Source of the DNA: Paenibacillus marchantiophytorum
GTDB lineage: Bacteria; Bacillota; Bacilli; Paenibacillales; NBRC-103111
Direction: 5' to 3'
NCBI RefSeq assembly: GCF_014640555.1
Contig: NZ_BMHE01000031.1
Span: forward strand, 26,811-90,810
Length of the DNA: 64,000 nucleotides
In this document: piece by piece, positions 29,268 through 37,296 of the stretch
Layout: each line of letters opens with the position of its first letter
How positions within the stretch are numbered: position 1 is the first letter of the stretch
Translations under genes and position numbers: made by a program
Notes under the pieces: model-generated
The model's database searches: none
Seen by the model: only the letters and a program-made list of their open reading frames with translations
Told to the model about the DNA's origin: nothing

Positions 29268-29834
29268 CTAGGCATAATCCTCTTTCAAAAGACCAAAAAT
29301 CTCCAAATCAACAATACCCTTTCCCGACCACACCGATGCTTGTCTCAACAGGCCCTCTTGGCGGAAGCCATTCCTCAGCAATACTTTCTTGGAAATCTCA
29401 TTACGCGGCATCACTTCGGCCTGAATTCGGTTGACATTAATCTCTCTAAATAAATATTCGACCAGAATTTTAACCGCTTCGCTCGCAATCCCTTTGCCCC
29501 AATGCGATTCTCCCAAAAAATAGCCAATCGTCACCATGTTGACCTTTTGATTCAAATCAAAAACCTCTATAATACCCACTAATTGCTCACTTGCCGTGAG
29601 CGTAAATATTCCCCACTTAATCTTTGTCCTTTTCGTAAAATCCCGCTCAAAATGCCCAATCATGCTCTTAACAGTAACTTTATTGTACTTGGGGATTATG
29701 CAGCAGAATTCAAATACTTGATCATTGCTATAAATCGCATAAACCTCATCAAGATGATGCTCTTCAATCTTCTTCAATATGAGCTTATCCGACTTCAAAA
29801 TAGGAAACTGCTCAAAAACTGCCTCCATGTTCAT
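29268..29834 (-). CDS. GNAT-family N-acetyltransferase (RimJ/RimL type)
   Basis: A 188-residue acetyltransferase. The GNAT core includes ILKSDKLILKKIEEHHLDEVY at the start, WGIFTLTASEQLVGIIEVFD, the acetyl-CoA loop GYFLGESHWGKGIASEAVKIL (Q/R-x-x-G-x-G/A type), and the end NEISKKVLLRNGFRQEGLLRQ. RimJ/RimL-like enzymes acetylate protein N-termini or small amines. The substrate is unknown. The start is taken at ATG 29834; the upstream codons do not look conserved. No operon partners. Confidence 0.85.
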   Translation of the reverse strand: MNMEAVFEQFPILKSDKLILKKIEEHHLDEVYAIYSNDQVFEFCCIIPKYNKVTVKSMIGHFERDFTKRTKIKWGIFTLTASEQLVGIIEVFDLNQKVNMVTIGYFLGESHWGKGIASEAVKILVEYLFREINVNRIQAEVMPRNEISKKVLLRNGFRQEGLLRQASVWSGKGIVDLEIFGLLKEDYA

Positions 29835-30051
29835 TCCTGCACCGCTCCCTGTTCTTTTCGTAATCGAAAAATCCCTAAACACTGATCTCTTTAACGGAAA
29901 TTTGATGGATGTGGGTTAAAAGGCGTGCCATTCCCACCATTTCTGCCTATAGTTGAGAGCAAAGTCTAACAAGAATTTCTTTTCCAGACAGCACTTCTGA
30001 AAAACCTAGCCTGCGGCTAGGTCTTCAAGTCCCTGCACCTTCGCAAGCCTC
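29835..30051. other. gene-free stretch with hairpin
   Basis: No credible gene. A short hairpin, ACCTAGCC/GGCTAGGT (30004-30022), repeats the stem sequence of the hairpin at 28679, then dispersed repeat copy 2 follows. Confidence 0.5.
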
Positions 30052-30235
30052 CTTACGAACTCAATAAGCTTTATTCGGCCAAAATCGCTCATTCTGAAAA
30101 TCTAATGAATTCCAAATGCGCTATTTCAGGAAATTGATATCCATTCGGCCAATAAAGTACCGGGTAACGCCAATCCAGTTCAGTACATCTCCAAAGTAAC
30201 CATTTTCTCGTCTATAAGCATCCTACAGTTCATTA
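30052..30235. repeat. dispersed intergenic repeat, copy 2
   Basis: The most diverged of three copies. It retains 'acgaactcaata', 'tctgaaaatctaatgaattcc', 'taacgcc', and the invariant 'attttctcgtctataagcat'. Confidence 0.75.
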
Positions 30236-30340
30236 GATGCCACTCAAGACCGAAAACCTCCAAAGCAAAGAGGCCTGCGGTGGACGTCAACTAAAAGGGG
30301 AGCACCCCTTAAATCCACCCAAAACCTATACTTTAAATGA

Positions 30341-30370
30341 ACAAAAGCCCTAGAAGCCAGCTTCCAGGGC
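30341..30370 (-). terminator. intrinsic terminator after VOC gene
   Basis: A 10-bp stem, GCCCTGGAAG/CTTCTAGGGC (30361-30370 with 30347-30356), is followed on the minus strand by TTTTGTT. Confidence 0.75.
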
Positions 30371-30385
30371 CATTACTTTACATTT

Positions 30386-30808
30386 TCACAGCTGATTCTC
30401 ACCCGTACTATGGAAAAACTCAATAATTTCCCCATTCAATCCTTTAACAAAGGCAATTCGAACCGGCGTCGGTGGATTGCTGCCTAGGACAACATCTTTG
30501 GGATCTACCGTCACCTCGGCTCCAGCTGCAACTGCCGCTTCAACGGCGGCATCGACGTTATTGCTGCGAAAAGCAACATGGAAATAAGAGCCTTCCGGCT
30601 TCACTTCACCAGAGCCACCAGCGAAAACTTCGATATAGTTGCCATCGCCGGAATCCAGCAGGATAATGCGACTATCGCCTTCTCCCCAACTATGCCCTTT
30701 CTTGAAACCCAATCCCTCGGTATAAAACTTCACCGTCGCCTCAAAATCATTGGCCCGCAGCGCAATATGGTGTAATCCACCGCCGCCTATTTTCTCATTC
30801 GTTCCCAT
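30386..30808 (-). CDS. VOC-family protein (glyoxalase/dioxygenase fold)
   Basis: A 140-residue single-unit vicinal oxygen chelate protein. It has the two beta-alpha-beta-beta-beta modules: GGGLHHIALRANDFEATVKFYTEGLG with a metal-ligand His, NYIEVFAGG with a Glu, FHVAFRSNNVDAAVEAAVAAGAEV with a second His, and EIIEFFHS with a Glu. All four metal ligands are present, so a metal-dependent lyase or isomerase-type activity is possible, but the substrate cannot be named. The ribosome site (AGGAGGTTAAT) precedes the start at 30808. It is monocistronic, closed by the terminator at 30341-30370. Confidence 0.88.
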   Translation of the reverse strand: MGTNEKIGGGGLHHIALRANDFEATVKFYTEGLGFKKGHSWGEGDSRIILLDSGDGNYIEVFAGGSGEVKPEGSYFHVAFRSNNVDAAVEAAVAAGAEVTVDPKDVVLGSNPPTPVRIAFVKGLNGEIIEFFHSTGENQL

Positions 30809-30889
30809 TTCATTAACCTCCTTAAATATAAAGCTGCTGTATAAACCGTCTACCTTAATTATACGACATCCATACGATATTCCCTACAA

Positions 30890-31221
30890 CTACAAAGTCT
30901 TGCTTATACCAAAAATTCTTCGATTGTTCGATGGAATAGACGTACATTTTCTTTTGGGGTATTTCTCTTTAAGCCAATTAATGAAGAAAGCGGCATAACC
31001 CTGCCCTTCAAATTCTTTCAAAACATCTGCTTCGCACTCATAGACTCCCACACCACACCATAACCAACCATCATCTGCTCAACTTCAATGAGATGCACTT
31101 CCGCAGGCAGTTCCGCGGTATCCTTCTTGCTCAATTCCCCCGCGTGATAGGTAGAAAGCAATTCACTTAATATCGTTTGGAACTCTTGATCGAATGATCT
31201 TGTTGTAATCGCAGGCTTGAT
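30890..31221 (-). pseudogene. frameshifted GNAT-type acetyltransferase remnant
   Basis: A good ribosome site (AAAGGAGAT) is followed by ATC instead of ATG at 31219-31221, then KPAITTRSFDQEFQTILSEL and on to EVEQMMVGYGVVW. After this the coding sense jumps frame to GVYECEADVLKEFEGQGYAAFF and on to a TAG at 30890-30892. The block EFEGQGYAAFFINWLKEKYP matches the acetyl-CoA binding helix of GNAT enzymes. A lost start codon plus one frameshift make this a decayed gene of about 110 codons. Upstream of 31222 to 31455 I see only the promoter region of the next gene. Confidence 0.65.
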
Positions 31222-31455
31222 AAATCTCCTTTTCGCAATGTTGTCGCTAATCGCAGTATAACATACCTCCCCCCAACATCCCTTAGGTTAGTTAATAACC
31301 TGGGCGATAACTAATCAAGTAAAGCTCATATACTGAAAACAATTTCACTACTTACACAGATCGAGAAACTTCGTTAGAATAGACATTGTCACACGTACAA
31401 GTCTTCAGACCATTTAGTTTTTACTAATATCAAGAGGAACGTGGGAGGATGAATC

Positions 31456-32433
31456 ATGAAATACTCGTATTTAGGGAAATCCGGACTCAAGGTTAGCCAA
31501 CTATGCCTGGGAACGATGAACTTTGGACCGGAAACGGAGGAGAAAGATGCCTTCCGAATCATGGATGCCGCACTGGATGCGGGAATCAATTTCTTCGATA
31601 CAGCTAACGTCTACGGCGGAGTTGATAAAAGAGGCTGGACCGAAGAAATCATCGGACGCTGGTTCAAACAAGGCGGCGGCCGCCGAGAGAAAGTCATTCT
31701 CGCAACCAAAGCCTACGGGGAGATGAATGATCCCCACGATGGTCCCAATGCTGAACGGGGCTTATCCGCTTACAAAATCAGACGTCATCTGGAAGCATCA
31801 CTCAAGAGGCTCCAAACCGACCATATAGAGCTTTACCAAATGCATCATATCGACCGCAACGTATCCTGGGATGAGCTATGGGGCGTATTCGAAGCCGCGG
31901 TGAACCAAGGTACCGTTGACTATATCGGCTCCAGCAACTTTGCTGGCTGGCACATTGCCTGTGCCCAAGCCGAGGCCAAAGCCCGCCATTTCCTAGGCTT
32001 AGTCTCTGAACAGCACATGTACAATCTACTCGCTAGGCTGCCGGAGTTGGAAGTCCTTCCCGCTTCAGAGAAGCTCGGTCTTGGTGTCATTCCATGGAGT
32101 CCTCTTGCCGGAGGATTGCTGGGCCGCAACGCCTTGGCCGGAACAGGTGCCCGCAGTGCGCGTTCCGCCGAACGGATTGAGAAACATCGGAGTCAATTGG
32201 AACAATTCTCAGCACTTTGCAAGGAAATCGGGGAAAAAGAAGACGTTGTCGCCTTGGCCTGGGTATTGTCTCATTCAGCCGTGACTTCGCCAATCATTGG
32301 GCCGAGAACTATTGAACAGCTCCAAGACTCATTGCGCGTACCCGAAGTCACCCTGAGTGAGGATACGTTGAGCAAATTGGATGACATTTTCCCTGGACCC
32401 GGGAAACCGGCTCCCGAAGCTTACGCTTGGTAG
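31456..32433 (+). CDS. aldo/keto reductase
   Basis: A 325-residue NADPH-dependent aldo/keto reductase of typical length. The catalytic tetrad is visible: Asp and Tyr in FFDTANVYGG, Lys in VILATKAYG, and His in LYQMHHID. The phosphate-binding end is IIGPRTIEQLQDSL. It reduces aldehydes or ketones, with the physiological substrate unknown. It begins MKYSYLGKSGLKVSQLCLGTM, preceded by GGGAGG. It stands alone with its own terminator. Codon use is GC-richer than its surroundings. Confidence 0.93.
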   Translation: MKYSYLGKSGLKVSQLCLGTMNFGPETEEKDAFRIMDAALDAGINFFDTANVYGGVDKRGWTEEIIGRWFKQGGGRREKVILATKAYGEMNDPHDGPNAERGLSAYKIRRHLEASLKRLQTDHIELYQMHHIDRNVSWDELWGVFEAAVNQGTVDYIGSSNFAGWHIACAQAEAKARHFLGLVSEQHMYNLLARLPELEVLPASEKLGLGVIPWSPLAGGLLGRNALAGTGARSARSAERIEKHRSQLEQFSALCKEIGEKEDVVALAWVLSHSAVTSPIIGPRTIEQLQDSLRVPEVTLSEDTLSKLDDIFPGPGKPAPEAYAW

Positions 32434-32462
32434 AAGCACAAACGGCTAATGTAAAGAATGCA

Positions 32463-32500
32463 AAAAGAGCTAAGCGGCTTGTACGCTTAGCTCTTTTATT
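32463..32500 (+). terminator. intrinsic terminator after aldo/keto reductase
   Basis: A 13-bp stem, AAAGAGCTAAGCG/CGCTTAGCTCTTT (32464-32476 with 32484-32496), is followed by a T-rich run. Confidence 0.9.
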
Positions 32501-32539
32501 TTTGGCTTCTACGCTGGTGGGGTGCCCTAAGCGCCTAAG

Positions 32540-32766
32540 GGGCTGCCGCCAAAGTCATTGAACCACGAGGCAAGCCCCCTTACGAACTCAATACCCTTTA
32601 TTTGATCAAAATTGGGCATTTTGAAAATCTAATGAACCCCAAACGCGTTATCTCAAGCAAACGGTCACCATTCCACCTATAATTTGCTGGATAACGCCAA
32701 TGCAGTTCATTAGATCACCAAAGAGGCTATTTTCTCGTCTATAAGCATCATTCAGTTCATTAGAGC
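32540..32766. repeat. dispersed intergenic repeat, copy 3
   Basis: The closest match to copy 1, including the flank 'gcaagcccccttacgaactc' and 'tttgatcaaaat', ending in 'cagttcattagagcgacag' against copy 1 'cagttcattagaatgacag'. Confidence 0.8.
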
Positions 32767-32774
32767 GACAGATG

Positions 32775-33016
32775 GATTGTGCCGGCGGATGCAGGTGCGG
32801 GTGGGCACAGTGCCGGTGCTAGGGCTAGCAGCCCGATGGCACGACGAGGTTCGGCAGCCCAGCGACCCCGCGAGGTTCGGCAGCCCTGCGGCCCTGCGGC
32901 CCGGCGAGGTTCGGCGACCCGACCGCTCGGCGGCCCAGCGACCTAGTCCGGCGGACCCATGGCCCGGCGCAGCCCAACGACCCCGCCGCTCGGCGAGGCC
33001 GCCAGGCGGGGGCTAG
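32775..33016. repeat. GC-rich imperfect repeat block
   Basis: About 240 bases of visibly much higher GC than the surroundings. The unit 'gaggttcggcagccc' occurs at 32849-32863 and 32871-32885, with a shorter form 'cgaggttcggcgaccc' near 32905. Further 'cggcccagcgacc' and 'cgctcggcg' words recur. Open frames on both strands are low-complexity (Arg/Pro/Ala) and not credible genes. Confidence 0.75.
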
Positions 33017-33042
33017 GTTCTGCCTATAACGCTGTATTCCAG

Positions 33043-33741
33043 CTATACAAGAGGTGAGGCAGCGAGTGCCCAATGAAGCAATCGCTCAAAAGGAAGAATC
33101 GTCACCTGGTCAGGAAACCGATAGTCCGCGCAGCTTACCGCTAAGGGATAGATGGACTCCAATTCATACACTCGGCAGAAATAGCCTTGCTCCTCGTACA
33201 CGGTGAATGCGTCTTGATGCGAGATCATCGCAAAGGATACGCTCGTCAAAGGACAACCAAGCCCGAGACCAATCATCTTGACGAAGCTCTCTTTCATGAC
33301 CCAACGTCGGCAAAGATACGCCTCCTGGTCTTGAATGCCTTGGAAGTCCCTTAGTTCCGAAGGTGAAAGCAGGCAGTCGGCTAACTTCGCAAACCGTGGG
33401 TCCTGGATCTCAACATCAATTCCCACCTCACGTGAACCGAGTGCAACTGCTACCCATTCCCCGGCATGAGAAATGTTAAAGAAGACCTCAGGCCGTTCGT
33501 ATAGCCATGGCTTTCCGTATGGGCCGTAGCCTATCCGCAACGATCCGGCGTCACTGCTGAACTCTTGCTGCAGCGCATATCGCAGCAAGATATCTCCGCT
33601 TATCATTCTTTGCTGCTGTTTCTTTTGCAGGCATTTGCCGATCTTGTTCCTTCTCGCCTCATCGAGATGAGCCTCAAGTGAATGCCAAATTTCAACTTCC
33701 GTATGAGGACAAATCTTCGTAGCTATTATCTTCATTGGCAT
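33043..33741 (-). CDS. 4'-phosphopantetheinyl transferase (Sfp type)
   Basis: A 232-residue Sfp-type transferase. It moves the phosphopantetheine arm of coenzyme A onto the Ser of carrier proteins. Motifs are GIDVEIQDPRF (Mg-binding Asp/Glu) and WVMKESFVKMIGLGL (the W..KES..K signature). It should activate the two carrier proteins of this cluster, Ser-38 of the KS protein and Ser-51 of the free ACP. It starts at 33741, overlapping the end of the monooxygenase by 50 bases, so it is translationally coupled and the last gene of the operon. GGAG lies at a good distance from the start. Confidence 0.93.
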   Translation of the reverse strand: MPMKIIATKICPHTEVEIWHSLEAHLDEARRNKIGKCLQKKQQQRMISGDILLRYALQQEFSSDAGSLRIGYGPYGKPWLYERPEVFFNISHAGEWVAVALGSREVGIDVEIQDPRFAKLADCLLSPSELRDFQGIQDQEAYLCRRWVMKESFVKMIGLGLGCPLTSVSFAMISHQDAFTVYEEQGYFCRVYELESIYPLAVSCADYRFPDQVTILPFERLLHWALAASPLV

Positions 33742-34795
33742 AGCGTTCTCCGTATTGTATAATCATGCGGCTTATGAATTCGGCATCCCGATGCACCCAC
33801 CCGATCAGCGCTGATCCCCGGCAAGATTGCCAAGGCAGACCTACAACATACAAACCGGGTATCGCTGTCACGCCCCGTTCGTGCTCGATCCCAGCATGAT
33901 CGCTGGCAAGTTCCGGAATATGAATCCAAGGATAGTCCATTCGAAAACCAGTTGCCCAGAGGATTGTGTCCACTTCTAGGCTGAATCCGTCTGCGAATGA
34001 AATTTGCTTCCCTTGCGCATGAACAGCTCTGCCTAATAGTTTGATACGGCCGCTCGCTATAGCTTCACGCAGTTCATAACCGTAAAGCGGATCCTTCTTC
34101 TTCTGAAATCGTCGCCCAACCCATGAATCTGGTGACTTGCGCAGCAATCCGATTAATTCATACCACCAGAAGAGACTTTTGCCAAGGAATCGATACGGCA
34201 TAAATTGAATGTTGTGGCTGACGGACAGATAAACCTGCCTACTGAGGGAAAGCTCAAGCGCAATTTGGGCGCCGGAATTTCCTCCTCCGATCACCAGTGT
34301 ATCTGCCAGAGGCAACATCTCTGGGTTACGATAATCAAACGTATGCATCTGCAGCACTGCTGCACTTAGGGAATCGGCGAACGACGGGACGTAAGGTGAT
34401 TGAAAAGGGCCTGTTGCTACCACAACTTGATTGGCTATCCACGTTCCTTTATTCGTCGTGACATAATAGCGGCCCTTCCGATAGGCAAGACTAATCACCT
34501 CAGTTTCCACTTGAACCGGGAGCGCAAAGCGATCTTGATAGCACCGCAAATAGTCAGCTATCTCATCCTTCGTCGGGTAATCCCACGGATCTCCAGGAAG
34601 CGGCAAACCCGGTAAAGCACTATACCTCCGAGGCGTAAAAAGTGTTAAAGAGTCATACCGACTGCTCCAGGAATGTCCCACTTCGGGACTTTGGTCCAGA
34701 ATGACGAACTCCCTCTGTTCCAAATGCAAATAATACCCTACAGAAAGACCCGCTTGCCCACCGCCAATGACAACAATATCGATTCGTCTCAACAC
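33692..34795 (-). CDS. flavin-dependent monooxygenase (NAD(P)/FAD oxidoreductase)
   Basis: A 367-residue two-dinucleotide-domain flavoprotein of the FMO/CzcO class. The FAD motif is DIVVIGGGQAGLSVGYYL near the N-terminus. The FMO-like signature region is VGHSWSSRYDSL. The NADPH motif is LVIGGGNSGAQIALELS, and the C-terminal LWATGFRMDYPWI is the usual ATG block. Such enzymes use NADPH and O2 to hydroxylate a heteroatom or insert oxygen beside a ketone. In this cluster the oxidised group is probably on the acyl chain or a sulfur or nitrogen atom, but this is inference. The start is uncertain: GTG 34795 or TTG 34792, with GGAGGA upstream. It follows the KS gene closely. Confidence 0.88.
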   Translation of the reverse strand: MLRRIDIVVIGGGQAGLSVGYYLHLEQREFVILDQSPEVGHSWSSRYDSLTLFTPRRYSALPGLPLPGDPWDYPTKDEIADYLRCYQDRFALPVQVETEVISLAYRKGRYYVTTNKGTWIANQVVVATGPFQSPYVPSFADSLSAAVLQMHTFDYRNPEMLPLADTLVIGGGNSGAQIALELSLSRQVYLSVSHNIQFMPYRFLGKSLFWWYELIGLLRKSPDSWVGRRFQKKKDPLYGYELREAIASGRIKLLGRAVHAQGKQISFADGFSLEVDTILWATGFRMDYPWIHIPELASDHAGIEHERGVTAIPGLYVVGLPWQSCRGSALIGWVHRDAEFISRMIIQYGERYANEDNSYEDLSSYGS

Positions 34796-34815
34796 AACCC
34801 CCCCCACTCCTCCAT

Positions 34816-37272
34816 TTAACAAAAACAAGTGATGTTATTCGGCTCTTCGGCATTCGCTATCGTAGTCTTCCAACAAGATTGATGATGCCATGGATAAGTC
34901 GGAAGCATGTGGGGTAACTTCCGGGTGCGGGCCGATCCTGTAGGCACCAAGAGCCCCTTGGTGTACAAGTCGCACTGTACTTGCAAACAGGCAAGTTCAT
35001 CACGGCACTCGATAACGATAACGGTGTTTGCATACTGTGCCACTCCTGGCGGGACTGTCAACAGACAAATAGCGATATCCTTGAAATCGACTCCTATCTC
35101 CAACTGCCCCAAATCTGTAGGCTCGCCGTGAACTAGACTTTGGGCCGCCTGCACGAGAGATAATCGACCATCCAGCACATCTGCTGTCAGGCGACCTATC
35201 CCTTCCCCAACGCATGATTTGGGGGTTATCCCCCAATGACGCAGCATCTGCGCATAGGCATATTGTTTGGCAAACGCGTTAAACTTGCCTTCTTGCTGAA
35301 AGGTATCATCAGCCAGATTACGATATAGCTGTGTCACCACAAAGTAAGATTGCCGAAACACCGGATCGTTAATGATAACTTCCTCTCCGGTATCCCCCGG
35401 GTTTCCCCCGTCGTAATCACCGAACCAGAAGACAGCCTCCGCAGGTTGGCTCGCTACATACCCATAATGCCACAATGAGCTGCTTTCAAATGCACGGACA
35501 TAATCCTGCAGAGCAGTTATTAGACTTTCCTTAGAGGATACAACAATCGCCAACCTATGTTCATGATGCTTCCTGCCTCGCGACAATGCAGCCCCCATGG
35601 CTGGGAGATCATACTTTTCGGCCTTCTGCAACCAATCAACATACTTCTGAGCTAATAGGGATAGTCCATCTTTACGAGCAGCGGATAACGTGAATACAAA
35701 AGGTTCCATCTCCGAAGTCTGATCCACATTGCGTACAAGAGGCGGCTTGCCAAGGACAATATGCGCGTTAGTCCCGCCAAATCCAAACGAGCTGACGCCT
35801 GCATACACATCTTCTCCCAGCTTCAAAGCCTCACACTTTACAGGTACTAAGAAAGGGAAGCCTGTGCGTGGAATCTCGGGATTCCACGTGTGAAAATGCA
35901 GGTTTGGCGGGACTACTTCGTGTTTCATAATGAGCGCAGTCTTTATGAGTCCTGCAATCCCCGCTGCCGACTCCAGATGGCCGATATTGCTCTTCACCGA
36001 ACCGAGGTAGATGAGGTCATCTGCCTGTCTGCCATTGGAAAGCACTTGTCCCAACGCTTTAACTTCAATAGGATCACCTAGAAATGTCCCCGTCCCATGT
36101 GCCTCAATATAGCCAATTTGACTTGGCTGAATGCCTGCTCGAGCATACGCCGAGAGAAGCAGCTTCTCCTGCGCCGATTGATTCGGCGCTGTAATCCCGT
36201 TGCTTCGACCATCCTGATTCAACGCGCTCCCTGGGATCACCGCGTATATGTCATCGCCGTCCTGCAAGGCTTTAGTCAACGGCTTGAGAATAACGACCCC
36301 ACAGCCCTCGCCACGTACGTACCCATCCGCCTGGGCATCGAACGTCTTGCAGCGATCGTCCGATGCCAGCATCCCCGCTTCAGCTAGGCTGGAAGTTACC
36401 CCATTGGAAAGTATGACGTTCACACCGCCTGCAATGGCTTGCTGACTTTCGCCTGACCATATGCTGTGACAGGCTTGGTGAACAGCGACAAGAGAAGATG
36501 AACAAGCCGTATCAATGGCCATACTGGGCCCGTGCAGACCCAAGAAATACGATAGTCGATTTGCTGCAATGCACAGCGCACCGCCCATAACGGAATGAAT
36601 ATGGAAACCATCCGCCGCTTCTAATTCACGCCTTCCATAGTCGCTATTAGAAATCCCAATAAACACACCACTTTGCGTGTTAGCCCACAGCTCCGGTGAA
36701 ATCCCCGCATCCATCAACGCTTCCCAGGTGACCTCAAGCAGCAGACGCTGCTGAGGATCCATACGAATGGCCTCTCGATATGACATATGGAAGAACGGAT
36801 AGTCGAAGCCATCAATGCCATCGAGATAACCGCCTTGACGATCAACCTTCACTTCTCCAAGCTTCTCACGATCAGCCGGATACTCCCTTACCGCATCAGT
36901 CCCGCGCAGTAGGTGCTCCCAGAATTCACCCACACCCGTAATGCCTGGGAACCGGCAGCCCATACCTACTATAGCGATAGATTCACGCTGGTCTGGAGCG
37001 ATACTTGAAGCTGTGGCCACTTCATCGTTCCCTCTTAATCCTCTTTCGCACAAATAGAAAGAAAGTTCCTGAATGGTTGGATAGTCCCAGAATACCGTTG
37101 GGGATATCGGAATATCCAAAGCGGCGCCTAGTTCCCCAGATAGCAGCATCACCTTCGCTGAATCAAGTCCATAACTACTAAAAGGCTCACGAATATCAAG
37201 CTCCTCTGGGTGTCTACCGACCAGAAGCGCTATTTCTTTTACTAACCAATTCGTCACATCACTTGACTTCAT
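34816..37272 (-). CDS. type I PKS protein: ACP-KS with degenerate AT
   Basis: An 818-residue polyketide synthase. Residues 1-85 are a carrier domain (YGLDSAKVM, Ser-38). Residues about 95-520 are a complete ketosynthase with DTACSSSL, HGTGTFLGDPIE and NIGHLESAAG, so the Cys-His-His triad is intact. The KS-AT linker follows, then a shortened acyltransferase-like segment from about 605 (AVFWFGDYDGG, FAKQYAYAQMLRHWGI) in which the GHSxG nucleophile motif has become GEGIG at 689-693 (35194-35208). The post-AT linker LPTYPWHHQSCW closes the protein. The AT must be inactive. There are no KR, DH, ER or TE domains. One condensation with a unit supplied in trans is the likely job. It follows the FAAL gene by 24 bases. 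Confidence 0.92.
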   Translation of the reverse strand: MKSSDVTNWLVKEIALLVGRHPEELDIREPFSSYGLDSAKVMLLSGELGAALDIPISPTVFWDYPTIQELSFYLCERGLRGNDEVATASSIAPDQRESIAIVGMGCRFPGITGVGEFWEHLLRGTDAVREYPADREKLGEVKVDRQGGYLDGIDGFDYPFFHMSYREAIRMDPQQRLLLEVTWEALMDAGISPELWANTQSGVFIGISNSDYGRRELEAADGFHIHSVMGGALCIAANRLSYFLGLHGPSMAIDTACSSSLVAVHQACHSIWSGESQQAIAGGVNVILSNGVTSSLAEAGMLASDDRCKTFDAQADGYVRGEGCGVVILKPLTKALQDGDDIYAVIPGSALNQDGRSNGITAPNQSAQEKLLLSAYARAGIQPSQIGYIEAHGTGTFLGDPIEVKALGQVLSNGRQADDLIYLGSVKSNIGHLESAAGIAGLIKTALIMKHEVVPPNLHFHTWNPEIPRTGFPFLVPVKCEALKLGEDVYAGVSSFGFGGTNAHIVLGKPPLVRNVDQTSEMEPFVFTLSAARKDGLSLLAQKYVDWLQKAEKYDLPAMGAALSRGRKHHEHRLAIVVSSKESLITALQDYVRAFESSSLWHYGYVASQPAEAVFWFGDYDGGNPGDTGEEVIINDPVFRQSYFVVTQLYRNLADDTFQQEGKFNAFAKQYAYAQMLRHWGITPKSCVGEGIGRLTADVLDGRLSLVQAAQSLVHGEPTDLGQLEIGVDFKDIAICLLTVPPGVAQYANTVIVIECRDELACLQVQCDLYTKGLLVPTGSARTRKLPHMLPTYPWHHQSCWKTTIANAEEPNNITCFC

Positions 37273-37296
37273 CCATAACTGCCCCCGTTCAAATGC

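Noticed and set aside
32777..33073. Overlapping ORFs on both strands in the GC-rich block
   Set aside because: Low-complexity Arg/Pro/Ala translations caused by GC-rich repeats, without ribosome sites.
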